DNA from: Paenibacillus sp. MBLB1832
Lineage (GTDB): Bacteria; Bacillota; Bacilli; Paenibacillales; NBRC-103111
Direction: 5' to 3'
DNA: 64,000 bases
NCBI RefSeq assembly: GCF_032271945.1
Contig: NZ_CP130319.1
Location: 3,305,001-3,369,000 of the forward strand
Shown: one piece after another, positions 1-8,582 of the stretch
Position numbering within the stretch: position 1 is the stretch's first letter
Layout: every line of letters starts with the position of its first letter
Position numbers and translations under genes: made by a program
Notes under the pieces: generated by a model
Database searches by the model: none
What the model was told of the DNA's origin: nothing
The model's input: the letters and a program-made list of their open reading frames with translations, nothing else

Positions 1-2
1 CT

Positions 3-1181
3 TCTTCCCGCTTCACCATTCAACCTGCCGAACGAATGAAAGGTCTTCCGACCCAATTCTTTGCAACATTGGTTGGCAAAGCGAACGCCCAAATTGCCGC
101 AGGGCATGATGTTATCAATCTAGGCCAAGGGAATCCAGACCGCCCAACGCCCCCGCACATTGTAGCTGCCATGCAAGAAGCCGCAGCAAACCCGCTTTAT
201 CATAAATATCCGCCGTTCACTGGCTTTCCCTTCTTGAAACAAGCCATCGCACAGCGTTATAAAGAAGATCACAACGTGGATCTCGATCCCGATACGGAAG
301 TCGCTATCTTGTTCGGCGGCAAAACGGGCTTGATCGAAATTGCCCAATGTTTATTGAACCCAGGCGATGTATGCCTTGTTCCTGATCCAGGTTATCCCGA
401 TTACTGGTCAGGGGTTGCCCTTGCGGGTGCAGAGATGGCTCTTATGCCGCTTCGGGAAGAAAATAACTTCCTGCCAGATTACACCCAATTGAAGCAATCC
501 GATCTAGATCGTGCGAAACTCATGTTCATCAACTATCCAAACAACCCGACTGGCGCGATGGCTTCCGCTTCTTTCTATGAAGAAACCGTTGCTTTTGCTG
601 AGCGAACTGGTGTCGTTGTTGCAAGTGATTTTGCCTATGGGGCGATCGGCTTTGATGGGCAGAAGCCTGTTTCTTTCCTTTCAACACCTGGTGCGAAGGA
701 AGTCGGCGTTGAATTCTATACGCTTTCCAAAACGTACAACATGGCCGGCTGGCGCGTAGGGTTCGCCCTTGGTAATAAAGAAGTGATCCGCCTCATTAAC
801 TTAATGCAGGATCACTACTACTGCTCCTTGTTTGGCGGCATACAAGTTGCGGCTGCAACGGCCTTAACAGCGTCACAAGACTGCGTGACTGAACTGCGCG
901 ATGTGTACGAAAGCCGTCGCAATGCGCTATATACAGCGCTGGCCAGCATCGGCTGGAACGCTAAGCCGTCACAGGGCTCGTTCTTTTCCTGGCTGCCCGT
1001 GCCAAAAGGCCATTCGTCCCAGAGCTTAGCCGATCTTCTCCTAGATGAAGCCAAAGTCGTTGTTGCGCCAGGTGTAGGCTTCGGTACACACGGTGAGGGC
1101 TATGTCAGACTTGGTCTTTTATCATCGGAAGAACGACTCGCAGAGGCAGTGCAACGGATTGGAAAGTTGAATTTGTTTTAA
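3..1181 (+). CDS. mtnE: MtnE-type PLP aminotransferase, 5' end outside window
   Basis: Class I/II pyridoxal-phosphate aminotransferase. It closely resembles the methionine-salvage enzyme MtnE, which transaminates 2-keto-4-methylthiobutyrate to methionine. The PLP lysine is in TLSKTYNMAGW (codon 232 counted from the ATG at 36), with NYPNNPTGA and GQGNPDRPTP also visible. The frame is open upstream of that ATG to the window edge and encodes SSRFTIQPAER, matching the N-terminus expected of the family, so the ATG at 36 is internal and the true start lies outside. The mtnWXB genes 5.5 kb downstream support the pathway assignment. A related LL-diaminopimelate-type aminotransferase cannot be fully excluded. 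Confidence 0.85.
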   Translation, partial: SSRFTIQPAERMKGLPTQFFATLVGKANAQIAAGHDVINLGQGNPDRPTPPHIVAAMQEAAANPLYHKYPPFTGFPFLKQAIAQRYKEDHNVDLDPDTEVAILFGGKTGLIEIAQCLLNPGDVCLVPDPGYPDYWSGVALAGAEMALMPLREENNFLPDYTQLKQSDLDRAKLMFINYPNNPTGAMASASFYEETVAFAERTGVVVASDFAYGAIGFDGQKPVSFLSTPGAKEVGVEFYTLSKTYNMAGWRVGFALGNKEVIRLINLMQDHYYCSLFGGIQVAAATALTASQDCVTELRDVYESRRNALYTALASIGWNAKPSQGSFFSWLPVPKGHSSQSLADLLLDEAKVVVAPGVGFGTHGEGYVRLGLLSSEERLAEAVQRIGKLNLF

Positions 1182-1244
1182 CTGAAACAAGACGATTACT
1201 CCTTTACAAAATCTTGCACACCATGCTATTCTAGATAGAATCAA

Positions 1245-1287
1245 AATAAACGGCTACGCCGTCCTTTAAGGACGGGAGCGTTTATCC
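1245..1287 (+). terminator. Hairpin after mtnE, probable terminator
   Basis: An AAACG...CGTTT outer stem encloses CCGTCC-TTTAA-GGACGG. The U tract is poor (GTTTATCC). The segment GTCCTT...AAGGACGGGAG closely resembles the T-box terminator 300 bases downstream. It is either the mtnE terminator or a remnant of a duplicated T-box end. Confidence 0.5.
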
Positions 1288-1306
1288 AGAAATATAAGAC
1301 AATTTA

Positions 1307-1334
1307 TTGCGTGAAACTTATAAATTCTTATATT
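1307..1334 (+). promoter_or_regulatory. Candidate sigma-A promoter of the T-box/proB operon
   Basis: TTGCGT at 1307-1312 and TATATT at 1329-1334 are separated by 16 bases, placing the start of transcription just before the T-box stem I. A second possible pair, TTGCAC (1214-1219) and TAGAAT (1236-1241), lies upstream of the mtnE hairpin and overlaps an inverted repeat ATTCTA/TAGAAT. Confidence 0.4.
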
Positions 1335-1340
1335 TTAAAA

Positions 1341-1600
1341 TTGCAAACAGCAACGTTATGATGGGAATAGTAAGAATCGTGCCGCACGTAACCAGGGAGT
1401 AAGCTCCACCGACTGAGAGAGCTTGCCGTGAACCGAATCTGAACCCGCCCCTGAACCGTCAACGATGAGTTGAACAGCGCCCTTCTGTTACCAAGGGAAT
1501 CTAGAGTGGAGTGCAGTTTATTTGACATGCGCTAATCTAAGGTGGTACCGCGGAAGCTACAGACTTTCGTCCTTAAGTTAAGGACGGGAGTCTTTTTTGT
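1341..1600 (+). promoter_or_regulatory. T-box leader, proline-specific (specifier CCG)
   Basis: tRNA-sensing attenuator ahead of proB. The T-box core AAGGTGGTACCGCGG is at 1539-1553. The competing terminator is at 1562-1598, with arms GACTTTCGTCCTT and AAGGACGGGAGTC followed by six T. Stem I signatures are an AGTA motif near 1368, an AGAGAG segment near 1415, and GAA-CCG-A at 1430-1436. That last pattern matches the specifier-loop pattern GAA(A)-NNN-A, so the specifier is read as CCG (1433-1435), a proline codon. This agrees with the proB-proS-proA genes downstream. Expected behaviour: uncharged tRNA-Pro stabilises the antiterminator and allows transcription. Confidence 0.9.
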
Positions 1601-1638
1601 TTATACATAAACTCTAATGATCAAAGGATGGGATCGGG

Positions 1639-2739
1639 ATGACACAACGCATCGTCGTCAAAATCGGCAGTTCCTCTTTAACCTCAGAGACCGGCGGATT
1701 GAATCCGGATAAAATACAATTTTTCGCAGCGGAACTAGCCCGCTTGCAGGCCGAAGGCAACCAAGTGCTGCTCGTGACTTCAGGCGCAGTTGCCGCGGGA
1801 TTCACCTCCCTTGGCTATCGCACGCGGCCGAAGGTGCTGCACGAGAAGCAGGCCGCAGCTGCGGTCGGCCAAGCGCTTTTAATGCAGGCGTACCATGAAG
1901 CATTTGCATCCCACGGCGTGAGCGTGGCGCAAATTTTGCTGACTCGGTACGACTTCTCCAACCGCAAGCGCGTCCAGAACGCGATGATGACGATCGACGA
2001 GCTGCTGCAGCGCGGCGTCGTCCCGATCATTAATGAGAACGACACCGTCTCGGTCGATGAATTGAAATTCGGCGACAACGATACGTTGTCGGCGCTGGTG
2101 GGCAATTTGGTCAAAGCGAGCAAATTAATCATCATTACGGATATGGACGGCCTGTACACGGACGATCCGCGCAAGAATGCGAACGCGCAGCGCATCGATC
2201 GCGTAGATGCCATCAGCGATGAGCTGTTCTCCTTCGCTGGAGGTTCAGGGAGCGCGGTCGGCACCGGCGGGATGCGCTCCAAGGTCGAAGCCGCCCGCAT
2301 CGCAATGCGCGGGGGCGTGCCGGTCTTCATCGGGCGCGTGCTCGAGCCCGGTGATTTAAACCTTGCCGTGCAAGGCACAGGCAAGGGAACTTACTTTGAC
2401 ACGGCGCTGAACAATCTGCCGGTCAAGAAGCAGTGGGTCGGCTTCCACTCGCTGCCCCAAGGGCAAATCATCGTTGATCAAGGGGCCCGAGCGGCCCTGA
2501 TCAACGGCGGCAAGAGCCTGCTCCCGGCTGGCATCACGGGAGCTACAGGCGACTTCCACCCCGGCGACGTCGTCGAGGTGGTGTGCAGTGAAGGCACGCT
2601 GCTAGGCCGCGGCGTCGTCAATTATGCGGCTTGGCAAGTGCAAGCCGCGGCTGGCCTCTCCACCGACGACGTGCAGCGTCGCGTGGAAGTCGCGCGCATC
2701 GAGGTCATCCACCGTGATGAATGGGTGCCGCTAGCTTAA
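1639..2739 (+). CDS. proB: Glutamate 5-kinase
   Basis: Catalyses the first step of proline synthesis, ATP-dependent phosphorylation of glutamate to gamma-glutamyl phosphate, in the cytosol. At 366 residues it has the usual two parts: an amino-acid-kinase domain (VVKIGSSSLTSE near residue 5, NENDTVS near 135, GTGGMRSK near 210) and a C-terminal PUA domain from about residue 275. It is the first gene after the proline T-box and is followed 26 bases later by proS. GC content rises in the second half of the gene, as in ackA, aroB and cca in this window. Confidence 0.97.
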   Translation: MTQRIVVKIGSSSLTSETGGLNPDKIQFFAAELARLQAEGNQVLLVTSGAVAAGFTSLGYRTRPKVLHEKQAAAAVGQALLMQAYHEAFASHGVSVAQILLTRYDFSNRKRVQNAMMTIDELLQRGVVPIINENDTVSVDELKFGDNDTLSALVGNLVKASKLIIITDMDGLYTDDPRKNANAQRIDRVDAISDELFSFAGGSGSAVGTGGMRSKVEAARIAMRGGVPVFIGRVLEPGDLNLAVQGTGKGTYFDTALNNLPVKKQWVGFHSLPQGQIIVDQGARAALINGGKSLLPAGITGATGDFHPGDVVEVVCSEGTLLGRGVVNYAAWQVQAAAGLSTDDVQRRVEVARIEVIHRDEWVPLA

Positions 2740-2765
2740 CGAAGCGAAAGTGAGGATTTCACAAC

Positions 2766-4463
2766 ATGAAACAACAACGACTTTTAGTTCCAACGCTTAG
2801 AGATGTTCCAGGAGACGCCGAAGCAGCCAGCCATAGACTGATGCTGCGAGCAGGATTAATACGCCAGCTCTCCAGTGGCATATATTCCTATTTACCCCTA
2901 GGCATGAAAGCCTTACAGCATATACAAACGATTGTACGGGAGGAAATGGACCGTGCTGGCGCACAAGAAATGCTCATGCCCGCACTCCATCCTGCCGAAT
3001 TATGGAAAGCATCTGGACGCTGGGATGTCTACGGCCCTGAACTGATGCGGCTAGAAGATCGTCATGGGCGCGAATTTGCACTCGGTGCGACACATGAAGA
3101 AGTCATTACAACGCTTGTGAAGGATGAAATTCACTCTTACAAGAAGCTCCCTGTCACCTTGTACCAAATCCAAACGAAATTCCGAGATGAGCGTCGTCCT
3201 AGGTTCGGCCTGCTGCGCGGTCGCGAGTTTCTGATGAAGGATGCGTACTCTTTCGATCGCAGCGCAAGCGGTCTCGATGCCAGCTATCAAGCAATGTATG
3301 AAGCTTATGTCCATATTTTCACACGTTGCGGACTTCAATTCCGTGCCGTTGAAGCGGATTCCGGCGCCATTGGCGGCACAGATACCCATGAATTCATGGC
3401 ACTAGCCGACATTGGCGAAGATACAATCGTACACTGCCCATCCTGCCACTATGCGGCGAACTTAGAGAAAGCGATCGGTAGAATCACGAATGAACCTTCC
3501 TCCTTACAGGAAGCTAGCAGCCCTTCAAGTGTGCATACACCTGGTGTCACGAGCATCAAGCAGTTAAGTCAGTTTTTAGCGATTGAACCAACACAAATCA
3601 TTAAATCGTTTGCTGTAAAATCACAAGGCTCTCCTGCCATCGTTCTAATTCGGGGCGATCTAGAGATCAATGAAATTAAACTAAAGCATGTGCTAGGTGT
3701 TCAGGAAGTAGAGATGCTATCTGAAGCTGAGATTACAGCGCTTGGTTCGGTTGCAGGGTTTATTGGTCCTATTGGACTAACTGGCTGCAAGCTGATTGCG
3801 GATACGTCCATTCAAGGCATGGTGAACGCCGTGGTTGGGGCGAATACGGCCGACTACCATCTGCAACATGTCCATGTAGAGCGAGATTTAGGTGAACTCA
3901 CCTATGCTGACGTTCGGAATGTAGGACATGGCGAGCACTGTATCCATTGCGACACGGAGCTTGCATTTGCTAGAGGGATTGAAGTGGGCCATGTATTCAA
4001 GCTTGGCACGAAGTACAGCGAATCCCTTGGGGCTACGTTCACCGATGAGAATGGCGTAGCTGAACCTATGATTATGGGCTGCTACGGTATCGGTGTTTCT
4101 CGTGTCCTAGCGGCTGTCATTGAGCAGCATCAAGATGAGCGAGGCATCGTGTGGCCAAACGCCATTGCCCCTTTCAACTTCCATCTACTCACCATGAATG
4201 TGACAGATGAACATCAGCTTGCATTATCAGAGGAGCTTTATACGACATTGCAGCGCGCAGGCTTCACGGTCCTTTGGGACGATCGGGAAGAACGTCCTGG
4301 CGTAAAGTTCAATGATGCCGACCTTCTCGGCTTCCCATTGAGAATAACCATTGGTAAAAAAGCCAACGAACGCATCGTCGAATGCAAAGAACGCCGGTCA
4401 GGACAGAGCTATGAGCTTAGTGTCGATCAGTTGTTACCGCACTGCCAATCCTTTTTCAAATAG
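2766..4463 (+). CDS. proS: Prolyl-tRNA synthetase (bacterial type, with editing domain)
   Basis: Class II aminoacyl-tRNA synthetase charging tRNA-Pro. The 565 residues match the bacterial ProS form. Motif 2 is in FRDERRPRFGLLRGREF (about 139-155), an inserted editing (INS) domain occupies roughly residues 225-400, motif 3 is GCYGIGVSRVLAAV (about 438), and a C-terminal anticodon-binding domain follows. It sits inside the proline biosynthetic operon, so the T-box controls both supply and use of proline. The stop is 11 bases before the proA start, with AGGAGG between them. Confidence 0.97.
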   Translation: MKQQRLLVPTLRDVPGDAEAASHRLMLRAGLIRQLSSGIYSYLPLGMKALQHIQTIVREEMDRAGAQEMLMPALHPAELWKASGRWDVYGPELMRLEDRHGREFALGATHEEVITTLVKDEIHSYKKLPVTLYQIQTKFRDERRPRFGLLRGREFLMKDAYSFDRSASGLDASYQAMYEAYVHIFTRCGLQFRAVEADSGAIGGTDTHEFMALADIGEDTIVHCPSCHYAANLEKAIGRITNEPSSLQEASSPSSVHTPGVTSIKQLSQFLAIEPTQIIKSFAVKSQGSPAIVLIRGDLEINEIKLKHVLGVQEVEMLSEAEITALGSVAGFIGPIGLTGCKLIADTSIQGMVNAVVGANTADYHLQHVHVERDLGELTYADVRNVGHGEHCIHCDTELAFARGIEVGHVFKLGTKYSESLGATFTDENGVAEPMIMGCYGIGVSRVLAAVIEQHQDERGIVWPNAIAPFNFHLLTMNVTDEHQLALSEELYTTLQRAGFTVLWDDREERPGVKFNDADLLGFPLRITIGKKANERIVECKERRSGQSYELSVDQLLPHCQSFFK

Positions 4464-4474
4464 GAGGTTTCTAT

Positions 4475-5722
4475 ATGAGTGAAGTTATTAGCAAATCCAA
4501 GCTTGCGAAGCAAGCAGCCCGAACCATGGGCAATCTAACCACCGCACAGAAAAACGAAGCTTTGCTTCTTATGGCAGATGCGTTACTTACAGAGCAACAA
4601 GCTATCATTGAAGCGAACGGGAAAGATTTGCAGCGTGGCAAGGAGCTCGGAACGAGTGCTTCCCTCCTTGATCGTTTAGCCTTGAATGAGACGCGCATTG
4701 CAGCGATGGCGGAAGGTTTACGTCAAATCGTAGAGTTACCTGATCCGATCGGTGATACGCTTGAATCTTTTGACCGCCCGAATGGACTGCAGATTCGCAA
4801 AATCCGTGTACCTCTCGGCGTGATCGGGATGATCTATGAAGCTAGACCAAATGTAACGGTCGATGCCGCAGGCTTATGCCTCAAAACCGGCAACGCAGTC
4901 GTACTGCGTGGCGGTTCCTCTGCTTTATTTTCCAATGAGAAAATTGTCGAGGTCCTGCATGGCGCCTTAACACGATCTGCTGTGCCAGCGGATGCCTTGC
5001 AACTCATTCTGAGCGCGGATCGCAGCTCGGTTGACGAAATGCTCAAGCTGAATGGCTTGATCGATGTACTTATTCCACGTGGCGGTCACTCACTTATTCA
5101 AAATGTTGTCAATAACGCCTCTGTCCCTGTCATTGAAACAGGCGCGGGCGTATGTCATACTTTTATAGATCAAAGCGCACAGCTCGACATGGCCATTCGT
5201 ATCGGCATTAATGCCAAGGCGCAGCGCCCTTCCGTCTGCAACAGTATGGAAACCTTACTTGTGCATGAAGCGATTGCGGAGCAGCATCTTGCTGCGATAG
5301 CTGAAGCTTTCCAAGGCGTGAATGTGGAACTACGAGGCGATGAGCGCGCAAGAACGTTAGTCCCAAGCATGGTCGTCGCTGAACAGTCCGATTGGGGTAC
5401 GGAGTACGGCGATTATATTTTATCAATCAAAGTTGTCCAAAATTTGGATGAAGCTCTCACTCACATTCGCACGTACGGCACGATGCATTCTGAATGTATC
5501 GTCACAGAGGATGCGGGGAACGCAGAGCGATTCCTTCAAGAAGTGGATGCGGCTGCGGTTTACCATAATGCTTCTACGCGCTTCACAGATGGGTTTGAAT
5601 TCGGCTTCGGCGCTGAAATCGGCATCTCTACCCAGAAGCTGCACGCCCGCGGGCCAATGGGTCTTCCAGCCTTAACTTCAACGAAATACCGCATCTACGG
5701 AAGCGGACAAATACGCGAATAA
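4475..5722 (+). CDS. proA: Gamma-glutamyl phosphate reductase
   Basis: NADPH-dependent reduction of gamma-glutamyl phosphate to glutamate semialdehyde, second step of proline synthesis. At 415 residues it is the normal length for ProA. The aldehyde-dehydrogenase-type catalytic cysteine is in RPSVCNSMETLL (Cys255). GVIGMIYEARPNVTVDA (about 112-128) and the C-terminal GPMGLPALTSTKY are family signatures. The ribosome site AGGAGG stands 7 bases before the ATG. Confidence 0.97.
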   Translation: MSEVISKSKLAKQAARTMGNLTTAQKNEALLLMADALLTEQQAIIEANGKDLQRGKELGTSASLLDRLALNETRIAAMAEGLRQIVELPDPIGDTLESFDRPNGLQIRKIRVPLGVIGMIYEARPNVTVDAAGLCLKTGNAVVLRGGSSALFSNEKIVEVLHGALTRSAVPADALQLILSADRSSVDEMLKLNGLIDVLIPRGGHSLIQNVVNNASVPVIETGAGVCHTFIDQSAQLDMAIRIGINAKAQRPSVCNSMETLLVHEAIAEQHLAAIAEAFQGVNVELRGDERARTLVPSMVVAEQSDWGTEYGDYILSIKVVQNLDEALTHIRTYGTMHSECIVTEDAGNAERFLQEVDAAAVYHNASTRFTDGFEFGFGAEIGISTQKLHARGPMGLPALTSTKYRIYGSGQIRE

Positions 5723-5749
5723 TTAAGATTGATTTGAGGAGGAATGACG

Positions 5750-6625
5750 TTGTCTATTACATTATCGCAAGCGAAAATCGCCTTCGTAGGCGCGGGCTCC
5801 ATGGCGGAAGCCATTGTCCGTGGATTGATCCAGACCGAAGTCGCCAACCCGCAGCACATTTATATGATGAATCGCGCGAATCAAGATCGACTAGCTTTTC
5901 TGCGCTCGGAATATGGGCTGCATGCTTCTTGCGACCCAGCAACGAAAGAGGCATATTTGCGTGAAGCTGATGTTGTTGTGCTTTGCATGAAACCGAAAGA
6001 TGTGGAGTCTGCCTTCGCAGAGCTTCAGCCGATGCTGCATGAGAAACAATTGCTGATATCCGTGATTGCGGGGCTGTCGATCGAGAAAGCAGAGCGATTG
6101 CTGCAAGTCGGGCTGCCGATTGTTCGAACGATGCCGAATACGTCTTCGACCATTGGATTAGGCGCAACAGGAATGAGCTTCTCGTCAAAAGTTAATGATA
6201 CATTCAAACAGCTCGCTATCCAAATGTTTGAAGCAGTCGGAACGGTGACGATCATCGAGGAAGATAAGCTTGAAGTGCTGACGGGCGTATCTGGCAGCGG
6301 TCCTGCCTATGTGTATTACTTCATGGAAGCCTTGATTAAAGCTGGCATTGAAGGCGGGTTGACAGAGGAAGATGCGAGACAGTTAACACTGCAAACCGTT
6401 CTAGGCGCTGCTCATATGGTGAAAATAACGAAAGAAGACCCAGCCGAGCTGCGTCGCAAAGTGACGTCCCCGAATGGGGCAACACAAGCTTCCATCGAGG
6501 CCTTGGATCGCTTTAAGTTCACCGAAGCTGTCGCTCAAGCTGTGTTCCACTCCGCCGCGCGTGCGAAGGAAATGGGTGAGCAAATTGCTGTGTCAACTTC
6601 CAGCCCAGTTGGCAAGTCCGTTTAA
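5750..6625 (+). CDS. proC: Pyrroline-5-carboxylate reductase
   Basis: Last step of proline synthesis, NAD(P)H reduction of pyrroline-5-carboxylate. Rossmann motif FVGAGSMAEAI is near the N-terminus; the family signature VSGSGPAYVYYF lies in the second half. The ATG at 5744 is only one base from AGGAGG (5737-5742), whereas TTG at 5750 is seven bases away, so I prefer the TTG start (291 residues). As last gene of proB-proS-proA-proC it completes the whole route from glutamate. Confidence 0.95.
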   Translation: MSITLSQAKIAFVGAGSMAEAIVRGLIQTEVANPQHIYMMNRANQDRLAFLRSEYGLHASCDPATKEAYLREADVVVLCMKPKDVESAFAELQPMLHEKQLLISVIAGLSIEKAERLLQVGLPIVRTMPNTSSTIGLGATGMSFSSKVNDTFKQLAIQMFEAVGTVTIIEEDKLEVLTGVSGSGPAYVYYFMEALIKAGIEGGLTEEDARQLTLQTVLGAAHMVKITKEDPAELRRKVTSPNGATQASIEALDRFKFTEAVAQAVFHSAARAKEMGEQIAVSTSSPVGKSV

Positions 6626-6654
6626 TTTTAAATAAAAGCAGGTGAAGATTGGGT

Positions 6655-7923
6655 ATGAGTTCCTATTGTTTAGCTACGTATCGGAGCTTCGATGAGAAGG
6701 CCGATTACCATAAAAAAGCAACTGGCATCGCCGTTGGCCTAACGGTTGGCAGCTGGACCGATCTCCCTGAGGCTCAGAAAGCCTCCATGGAGAAGCATCT
6801 CGGCAAAGTCGTTGCCGTTGAGGTTCACGAACCTGCGCCAGGCGAGCCTGCCTCGTCTCGTTATGCTGATATCACCATCGCTTATCCGGATGTGAATTTT
6901 AGCCGCGATATTCCCGCGTTGTTGGTTACGGTGTTTGGGAAGCTGTCGATGGATGGCAAAATCAAACTGATTGACCTCGCCTTCTCCGCGGATTTCCTTG
7001 CTGGCTTCCCTGGCCCGAAATTCGGGATGCAGGGCGTACGGGATCTTCTTGGCGTGTATGATCGCCCCTTGCTCATGAGTATCTTCAAATCCGTTGTCGG
7101 CTATGAATTGCCTGCATTGCGCGAACAATTTTACTTGCAAGCCGCTGGCGGTGTGGATCTCATCAAGGATGATGAAATCCTGTTCGAAAATCCTTTAACG
7201 CCGATTGAGAAACGTATCGCGATTTGCTTGGAAGCTGCTGAGCAAGCGAAGAAGGAAACCCATCAGAAGCTTTTGTACGCGACGAATTTAACGGGTCCAA
7301 CCTCTAAGCTTGCTTCTCAAGCGAAAAAAGCCGTAGCGGAAGGCGCAAACGCATTGTTGTTCAATGTGCTGTCCTACGGTTTCGATGTCCTGCATGAATT
7401 GAGCGCAGACCCTGAAATCAACATTCCGATTATGGCGCATCCTGCTATGGCGGGAGCGATGTATCCTTCACCGCATTACGGCATCTCGGCTTCCGTGTTG
7501 TTAGGTAAGTTGATGCGACTCGCTGGCGCTGATCTCGTGCTCTTCCCTTCCCCATATGGCTCCGTCGTTATGCCGAAGGAAGAGAATTTAGCGATTAAAC
7601 ATGTGCTGCTTACGCAAGATTTACATAAAGATTACACGTATCAAGTTCCTGCTGATGTAAAATTAAAATTGGCCACGAGCTTCCCTGTGCCTTCCGCTGG
7701 CATTCATCCTGGCCTCGTACCGCTCATCTTGCGCGATTTCGGTCACGATGTCATCGTCAATGCAGGCGGCGGTGTCCACGGTCATCCGATGGGTACTATT
7801 GCTGGCGGTCGAGCGTTCCGTCAAGCGATTGATGCAACACTGCAAGGCCACCTACTACGCGAATACGCCCAAACACATCCAGAATTACAATCAGCTATTG
7901 ACACTTGGGGGATCAAAGAATGA
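6655..7923 (+). CDS. mtnW: 2,3-diketo-5-methylthiopentyl-1-phosphate enolase (RuBisCO-like)
   Basis: RuBisCO-like protein of the methionine salvage pathway, enolising 2,3-diketo-5-methylthiopentyl-1-phosphate. Its 422 residues fit the family. The segment GGVDLIKDDE carries the lysine that is carbamylated in the RuBisCO superfamily; GGGVHGHPMG near the C-terminus is a phosphate-binding loop. Two ATGs are available (6649, 6655); AGGTGA at 6641 favours 6655 by spacing. It overlaps mtnX by four bases (ATGA), so the two are translationally coupled. Confidence 0.92.
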   Translation: MSSYCLATYRSFDEKADYHKKATGIAVGLTVGSWTDLPEAQKASMEKHLGKVVAVEVHEPAPGEPASSRYADITIAYPDVNFSRDIPALLVTVFGKLSMDGKIKLIDLAFSADFLAGFPGPKFGMQGVRDLLGVYDRPLLMSIFKSVVGYELPALREQFYLQAAGGVDLIKDDEILFENPLTPIEKRIAICLEAAEQAKKETHQKLLYATNLTGPTSKLASQAKKAVAEGANALLFNVLSYGFDVLHELSADPEINIPIMAHPAMAGAMYPSPHYGISASVLLGKLMRLAGADLVLFPSPYGSVVMPKEENLAIKHVLLTQDLHKDYTYQVPADVKLKLATSFPVPSAGIHPGLVPLILRDFGHDVIVNAGGGVHGHPMGTIAGGRAFRQAIDATLQGHLLREYAQTHPELQSAIDTWGIKE

Positions 7924-8582
7924 GTAAGGAACGCATTATCTTCTGTGACTTTGACGGTACGATTACCGTTAACGATAACATTGTTGCGATTATGAAACAT
8001 TTCAACCCGCCAGGCTGGGAAGGCATTGTCGAGCAAATTATTACCCAGCAAATCTCCATTCGCGAGGGTGTTGGGGCCATGTTTGCCCTGCTGCCAACCT
8101 CCCGCAAAGCGGAGATTGTCGATTATGCGATTAACAACGCTGTCATTCGCGACGGGTTCGCTGAATTTGTTTCCTACTGCAAGGAACAAGGCATCAAGCT
8201 CTTGATTACAAGCGGCGGCATTGATTTCTTCATCTACCCGCTTCTGAGCGCGTTTCCGATTCCAGTGGATCACATTTATTGTAATGCGAGCTCGTTTGAT
8301 GGAGAAACGATTGAGATTCTTTGGCCAAATAAGTGTGATGAGCATTGCGCGACAGATTGCGGCATGTGCAAAACAAGCATCATCCGCTCCTATGATGGGG
8401 ATCGGTACGAGCGCATTATTATCGGCGACAGTGTAACGGATTTCGAGGGAGCTAAGCTGGTGGATACGATCTTCGCTAGATCCCATCTCGTTGAGCGCTG
8501 TGAGCAGCTCGGTTATGCATACCATCCGTTTGAAACGTTTTTCGATATTATTAAGCAACTGGAGGCTAGTCCCGTTCTATGA
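7920..8582 (+). CDS. mtnX: 2-hydroxy-3-keto-5-methylthiopentenyl-1-phosphate phosphatase
   Basis: HAD-superfamily phosphatase acting after MtnW in the Bacillus-type methionine salvage route. The nucleophile motif FCDFDGTIT is at residues 8-16, LITSGGIDFF is motif II, and IIGDSVTDFEGA is the acidic C-terminal motif. CDEHCATDCGMCK is a cysteine cluster. Start chosen at ATG 7920 (GGGGGAT upstream); a TTG at 7905 in the same frame is less likely. Overlaps of four bases with both mtnW and mtnB show a tight operon. Confidence 0.9.
   Translation: MSKERIIFCDFDGTITVNDNIVAIMKHFNPPGWEGIVEQIITQQISIREGVGAMFALLPTSRKAEIVDYAINNAVIRDGFAEFVSYCKEQGIKLLITSGGIDFFIYPLLSAFPIPVDHIYCNASSFDGETIEILWPNKCDEHCATDCGMCKTSIIRSYDGDRYERIIIGDSVTDFEGAKLVDTIFARSHLVERCEQLGYAYHPFETFFDIIKQLEASPVL

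Noticed and set aside
1328-1528. 66-residue minus-strand frame in the proB upstream region
   Set aside because: It lies entirely inside the T-box RNA, with no ribosome site or family resemblance.
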